NCBI GenBank assembly: GCA_904502095.1
Contig: CAJGDG010000022.1
Location: 1-8,103 of the forward strand
Direction: 5' to 3'
Length of the DNA stretch: 8,103 nucleotides
Source: an uncultured Alphaproteobacteria bacterium
GTDB lineage: Bacteria > Pseudomonadota > Alphaproteobacteria > Rs-D84
This document shows, piece after piece, positions 5,762 through 8,103 of this stretch (its first letter is position 1; the number at the start of each line of letters is the position of its first letter). The notes under the pieces are model-generated. The model saw only the letters and a list, made by a program, of their open reading frames with translations, made no database searches and had not been told where the DNA came from. The position numbers were made by a program, and so were the translations under genes.

Positions 5762-5795
5762 TGCCCTGCAAATCCCAAAGATTGCCATTATTAAA

Positions 5796-5869
5796 AAACC
5801 AGTTCGCAGTATGCGTGTGGAACATCATCCGACGAGTTTCGTCCTTGATGGCGGTTTTCTTTGTGGTTT
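5796..5869 (+). promoter_or_regulatory. Structured rpsP leader, drawable as a three-way junction
   Basis: The outer stem AAACCA (5796-5801) pairs with TGGTTT (5864-5869). Inside are two hairpins: CGCA-GTA-TGCG (5805-5815), and a longer one with CATCA (5823-5827) and GACGA (5831-5835) pairing with TCGTC (5839-5843) and TGATG (5846-5850), with a small 3x2 internal loop and a GTT loop. It ends about 20 nt before the ribosome-binding site. It does not match any riboswitch or ribosomal-protein leader I recognise. Found by eye only, with no energy calculation. Confidence 0.4.
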
Positions 5870-5901
5870 AAAACAGTTAAAAAATATAAGGAGCAAAAAT
5901 T

Positions 5902-6351
5902 ATGGCAACTGTTATTCGTTTGGCACGTCATGGTGCAAAAAAACGTCCATACTATCACATTGTTGTGACAGACTCACGCAATGCACGTAATTCAGGTAAT
6001 GTTTTGGAAGTTGTTGGTAAATACGACCCAATGCAGGCAAAAGACAGCGATAAACGCGTCGTTTTGAAAATCGACGAAATCAAAGCGTGGTTGGCAAAAG
6101 GTGCCCAGGCGTCAGATCGCGTTTACAAATTCTTGGCCAAAGCTGGCTTGGTAAAAGCAAAAGCTGTTCCAGTTCAGACAAAGAAACATTTGCAGTCTGA
6201 AAAAACTTTGATGAAAATCAAAGATAAAGCTGACAAATTGGCTAAAATTGCAGAAGAAAAAGCAGCTGCAGAAGCAGCAGCTAAGGCTGCGGCAGAAGCA
6301 GAAGCGGCCGCCCCTGCAGAAGAAACAACAGCAGAAGCTGTTGCTGAATAA
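5902..6351 (+). CDS. rpsP: 30S ribosomal protein S16, long-tailed form
   Basis: S16 is an early-binding 30S assembly protein. The core is unmistakable: VIRLARHGAKKRPYYHIVVTDSRNARNS at residues 4-31, then VGKYDPM and an SDRVYKFLAKAGLV segment. The ribosome-binding site AAGGAG (5888-5893) lies 8 nt before the ATG. At 149 residues it is much longer than E. coli S16 (82): residues from about 97 onward form a charged Lys/Glu helix that passes into an Ala/Glu-rich low-complexity tail (repeats of AAAEAAAKAAAEAEAAA type). Such tails are common in Alphaproteobacteria. It is the first gene of the rpsP-rimM-trmD-rplS operon. Confidence 0.97.
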   Translation: MATVIRLARHGAKKRPYYHIVVTDSRNARNSGNVLEVVGKYDPMQAKDSDKRVVLKIDEIKAWLAKGAQASDRVYKFLAKAGLVKAKAVPVQTKKHLQSEKTLMKIKDKADKLAKIAEEKAAAEAAAKAAAEAEAAAPAEETTAEAVAE

Positions 6352-6365
6352 TTTTTGTTCTTATG

Positions 6366-6393
6366 TGCTGCACAGATTAATCTCTGTGCAGCA
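6366..6393 (+). promoter_or_regulatory. Perfect 11-bp hairpin in the rpsP/ORF72 gap
   Basis: TGCTGCACAGA (6366-6376), loop TTAATC, TCTGTGCAGCA (6383-6393). It is followed by ACATTATG, not a T run, so it is unlikely to be an intrinsic terminator. It may protect the rpsP 3' end or be an RNase processing site that uncouples S16 output from the downstream genes. Confidence 0.6.
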
Positions 6394-6416
6394 ACATTAT
6401 GACCAAAAGGAATAAA

Positions 6417-6635
6417 ATGTCCTATAAATGCCCATATGATGGTATTTTTTGCGAGAAACAAAAACAACGACAAAAAGAATGGCGCGAGGCTGTTGAGTAT
6501 ATGGCCGAAAACCGTATTAATCATGTCTTTTTGACATCTGCTTCTATGTTCGATAATTGTCCGGAAAAACATATCGAACAATGCGAGCGATACAGAAATT
6601 ATGTTTATAAGGAAGCGCAAGGCAAAACAAAATAA
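6417..6635 (+). CDS. Small cysteine-containing protein of unknown function in the rpsP operon
   Basis: 72 codons from the ATG at 6417, preferred over an in-frame ATG at 6399 because AAAGGA (6406-6411) sits 5 nt upstream of it. I do not recognise the family. The protein (MSYKCPYDGIFC...) has four Cys as C5-x6-C12 near the start and C48-x7-C56 near the end, separated by a charged, probably helical stretch (EKQKQRQKEWREAVEYMAE). There is no signal peptide or membrane segment, so it is likely cytosolic; the Cys spacing would suit a zinc site. It ends 1 nt before the rimM start, in the arrangement TAA-A-ATG, which implies coupled translation. Codon use resembles its neighbours. The tight packing argues that it is a real gene. 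Confidence 0.72.
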   Translation: MSYKCPYDGIFCEKQKQRQKEWREAVEYMAENRINHVFLTSASMFDNCPEKHIEQCERYRNYVYKEAQGKTK

Positions 6636-6636
6636 A

Positions 6637-7104
6637 ATGTTAAATCACAATCGTATTTTGGTTGGAAGGATTGTTGCGCCACAGGGAATTAGGGGTGAGG
6701 TTCGCGTACAATCTTTTGCGCAAAACACAACAGATTTTAAATCTTTGCCTGTATTTTCCGATAAATTTACATCAGAAGATTTTAAATTTGTGCGTATAGT
6801 GCCAAATTCATCTGTCATAATTGCAAAAATAAACGGAATCAATGACCGTAATGCTGCTGAAACATTGCGCGGAACAGATTTGTTTGTCGCGCGCGACACC
6901 CTGCCCCAGTTAAAGGAAGGTGAATATTATCAGGCAGATTTGATTGGGTTTGATGTCGTGCGTGGCGGAAACAAAATTGGCCTTGTTGACGGATTTCAAA
7001 ACTATGGCGCAGGCGATATTATTGAACTGGATAGTGGTGAAATGGTATCTTTTATTGGCGCGACAGTTGACACAGAAAACAAAGTTATAATTTTAAGGTA
7101 TTAA
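6637..7104 (+). CDS. rimM: Ribosome maturation factor RimM
   Basis: RimM binds the 30S head (through S19) and helps mature the 3' domain of 16S rRNA. This 155-residue protein has the N-terminal RimM signature ILVGRIVAPQGIRGEVRVQSF (about residues 6-26), the RNDRNAAETLRGTDLFVARDTLP-like linker (INDRNAAETLRG), and a C-terminal PRC-barrel (EGEYYQADLIGFDV, NYGAGDIIEL, FIGATV). It is on the short side for the family. The start at 6637 is used rather than an upstream in-frame ATG at 6601, because the latter would overlap ORF72 and add a basic segment absent from the family. It sits in its classical place between rpsP and trmD, flanked closely by two small unknown genes. Confidence 0.93.
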   Translation: MLNHNRILVGRIVAPQGIRGEVRVQSFAQNTTDFKSLPVFSDKFTSEDFKFVRIVPNSSVIIAKINGINDRNAAETLRGTDLFVARDTLPQLKEGEYYQADLIGFDVVRGGNKIGLVDGFQNYGAGDIIELDSGEMVSFIGATVDTENKVIILRY

Positions 7105-7106
7105 AA

Positions 7107-7394
7107 ATGATAAGATATAAAAAACCAAAAGCAGAAATGATGCGTTCTATGGCGGCGTTTTTTGTTATGTGCAGCGACGCTAATAAAAACTGTCCGTTGC
7201 GCAGAGGTCTTGCGGCATGGAACAATATTGCGCATGTGACCATTACTGCTGACCAACCAAATGTTATCCGCGTTCGTGGCAAGGGCGCAACCCTGAACGA
7301 ACAACAAAATAATGTTATGATCTGTTTCAAGTATGCCTCATTTTTATGTGGGTTATGTTCATTGGAACCAAGTCAAAAACAAAAACAAAGATAA
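7107..7394 (+). CDS. Small cysteine-containing protein of unknown function between rimM and trmD
   Basis: 95 codons, starting 2 nt after the rimM stop, with AAGG (7095-7098) 8 nt upstream. I do not recognise it. Five Cys are present: C22-x6-C29 (CSDANKNC), C73, and C81-x2-C84 (CGLC). The middle (about 43-63) reads like beta strands (HVTITADQPNVIRVRGKG), and the end is Gln/Lys-rich (SQKQKQR). No signal peptide is visible, but residues 11-21 (MMRSMAAFFVM) are mildly hydrophobic. It ends 1 nt before trmD in the same TAA-A-ATG junction used by ORF72/rimM. Metal binding is an inference from Cys spacing only. Base composition matches the neighbours, so recent transfer is not indicated. Confidence 0.68.
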   Translation: MIRYKKPKAEMMRSMAAFFVMCSDANKNCPLRRGLAAWNNIAHVTITADQPNVIRVRGKGATLNEQQNNVMICFKYASFLCGLCSLEPSQKQKQR

Positions 7395-7395
7395 A

Positions 7396-8082
7396 ATGCA
7401 TTTTAATATACTGACCATTTTTCCAGAAATGTTCCCAGGCACCCTGTCGGGTGGCGTGGTTGGGCGCGCGCTGGACAAGGGAATTTGGTCGTATAACACG
7501 GTTAACATTCGTGATTTTGCAGTGAATAACTATGGCAGTGTTGACGACACTCAGTTTGGCGGTGGTGCAGGTATGGTGATGCGTCCAGATGTACTTGGCG
7601 ACGCCCTGGACTCAATAAAAAATCCCGGCAAAATCATATATTTTTCGCCGCGTGGAAAAACATTGAACCAAAAAATGGTGCGCGAATTTGTTACGGATTC
7701 GGATGCAACATACACCCTGCTTTGCGGTCGATACGAAGGAATTGATGAAAGAATTCTGGAAAATTATGATATAATGGAATTATCAATTGGCGATTATATA
7801 CTGTCGGGCGGCGAAATTGCCGCGCAGGTTTTTGTTGACAGTTGCGTTCGTCTGTTAGATAATGTCGTTCACGGTGGTAAAGATACCACCGAAAATGAAA
7901 GTTTCGAAATCGGCGGGCTTGAATGGCCATTATATACCCGTCCGTCAGTATGGCGTGGACAAAGTGTCCCAGAAGTCCTGCTGTCCGGCCACCATGGCAA
8001 TATCGAACGGTGGCGGAAACAACAATCGGTTGACATAACAAAAGAACGTCGACCGGACTTAATAAAGGAAAATGAAAAATGA
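7396..8082 (+). CDS. trmD: tRNA (guanine(37)-N(1))-methyltransferase
   Basis: TrmD uses SAM to form m1G37 next to the anticodon, preventing +1 frameshifts. The 228-residue protein is a SPOUT trefoil-knot enzyme with all the main family blocks: ILTIFPEMFPG (5-15), DDTQFGGGAGMVMRPDVL (50-67), FSPRG (83-87), LLCGRYEGIDERI (108-120), the knot segment SIGDYILSGGE (130-140), then YTRP, VPEVLLSGHHGNI and the RRPDL motif near the end. Where E. coli has the catalytic Asp169 (EDSF), this protein has Glu168 (NESF), a conservative change. The start at 7396 is preferred over an in-frame ATG at 7333, which lies inside the preceding gene; 7396 begins directly at the conserved core and follows its stop by 1 nt. 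Confidence 0.96.
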   Translation: MHFNILTIFPEMFPGTLSGGVVGRALDKGIWSYNTVNIRDFAVNNYGSVDDTQFGGGAGMVMRPDVLGDALDSIKNPGKIIYFSPRGKTLNQKMVREFVTDSDATYTLLCGRYEGIDERILENYDIMELSIGDYILSGGEIAAQVFVDSCVRLLDNVVHGGKDTTENESFEIGGLEWPLYTRPSVWRGQSVPEVLLSGHHGNIERWRKQQSVDITKERRPDLIKENEK

Positions 8083-8103
8083 GCATTATTAAAAAAATCG
8101 AAG
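8079..8103 (+). CDS. rplS: 50S ribosomal protein L19, N-terminus only (cut by window end)
   Basis: Only MSIIKKIE is visible, which fits the usual L19 start (M-N/S-II...LE), and rplS is the expected gene after trmD in the rpsP operon. The ATG overlaps the trmD stop (ATGA), and AAAGGA (8064-8069) lies 9 nt upstream. The call leans on gene order, since eight residues alone would not identify it. Confidence 0.75.

Noticed and set aside
5573..5788. 71-codon minus-strand frame upstream of the tRNA, and a second frame reading PPQLVTGQLAKKQ without an ATG
   Set aside because: They overlap the tRNA and rpsP promoters, have no ribosome-binding site, and show no domain-like pattern.
5754..5794. TTAATAAT / ATTATTAA inverted repeat
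   Set aside because: Its left arm is the rpsP -10 box and would not be transcribed, and it is pure A/T; it is probably chance.
6174..6620. Long minus-strand frame rich in Ala/Ser opposite the rpsP tail
   Set aside because: It is the antisense shadow of the Ala/Glu-rich low-complexity end of S16.
7333..7395. Longer trmD beginning at the in-frame ATG 7333
   Set aside because: It lies inside the upstream 95-codon gene, and the conserved TrmD N-terminus begins at 7396.

Overview
The window looks like a piece of an AT-leaning alphaproteobacterial chromosome, probably from an uncultured or host-associated lineage. Support comes from gene content and protein style rather than any search: a divergent tadA/rsmD pair, a CTC-type (two-domain) L25, a single-pass protein with Ig-like repeats and a C-terminal LysM of the type common in Alphaproteobacteria, a long-tailed S16, and the conserved order rpsP-rimM-trmD-rplS. 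Standard code 11 fits: TGA is used as a stop (trmD) and tryptophans are TGG. Nothing in the window looks like a phage, transposon, CRISPR array or resistance locus; it is mostly housekeeping DNA.

Layout. (1) 1-737, the 3' part of gpmI (glycolysis), converging on tadA (762-1208, minus); a bidirectional hairpin terminator sits between them. (2) tadA and rsmD start only 17 bp apart on opposite strands, and rsmD may be transcribed without a leader. (3) rplY (1891-2508) has its own promoter and a leader hairpin, and converges on a phosphofructokinase-family gene (2554-3633, minus), again with a shared terminator. (4) 3634-3730 is a divergent promoter region driving the kinase one way and a LysM/Ig membrane protein (3731-4873) plus an HNH nuclease gene (4879-5313) the other way. 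(5) 5314-5901 is mostly non-coding: a bidirectional terminator, a tRNA-Gly(CCC) gene on the minus strand with promoter and terminator, then about 140 bp of unexplained DNA rich in inverted repeats, then the rpsP promoter and a long, apparently structured rpsP leader. (6) 5902 to the end is the rpsP-rimM-trmD-rplS operon, interrupted by two small cysteine-containing ORFs (72 and 95 codons), one before rimM and one before trmD, packed with 1-2 nt gaps.

How the genes fit together. Most of the window serves translation: S16, L25, L19, 16S rRNA m2G966 methylation (RsmD), 30S maturation (RimM), tRNA wobble A34 deamination (TadA), tRNA m1G37 methylation (TrmD) and a tRNA-Gly. Two glycolytic genes (gpmI, pfk-like) are interleaved. 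The rplY and rpsP promoters are strikingly alike (same 17-bp spacing, same AATAAT -10, then a TGCCC(C/T)GCA block), suggesting common growth-rate control of ribosomal-protein genes.

Most worth a second look: the two small Cys proteins inside the rpsP operon, the rpsP leader that can be drawn as a three-way junction, the kinase with several altered catalytic-motif residues, and the tRNA-Gly with an A discriminator. I did not find convincing evidence of a wholly new multi-gene system.
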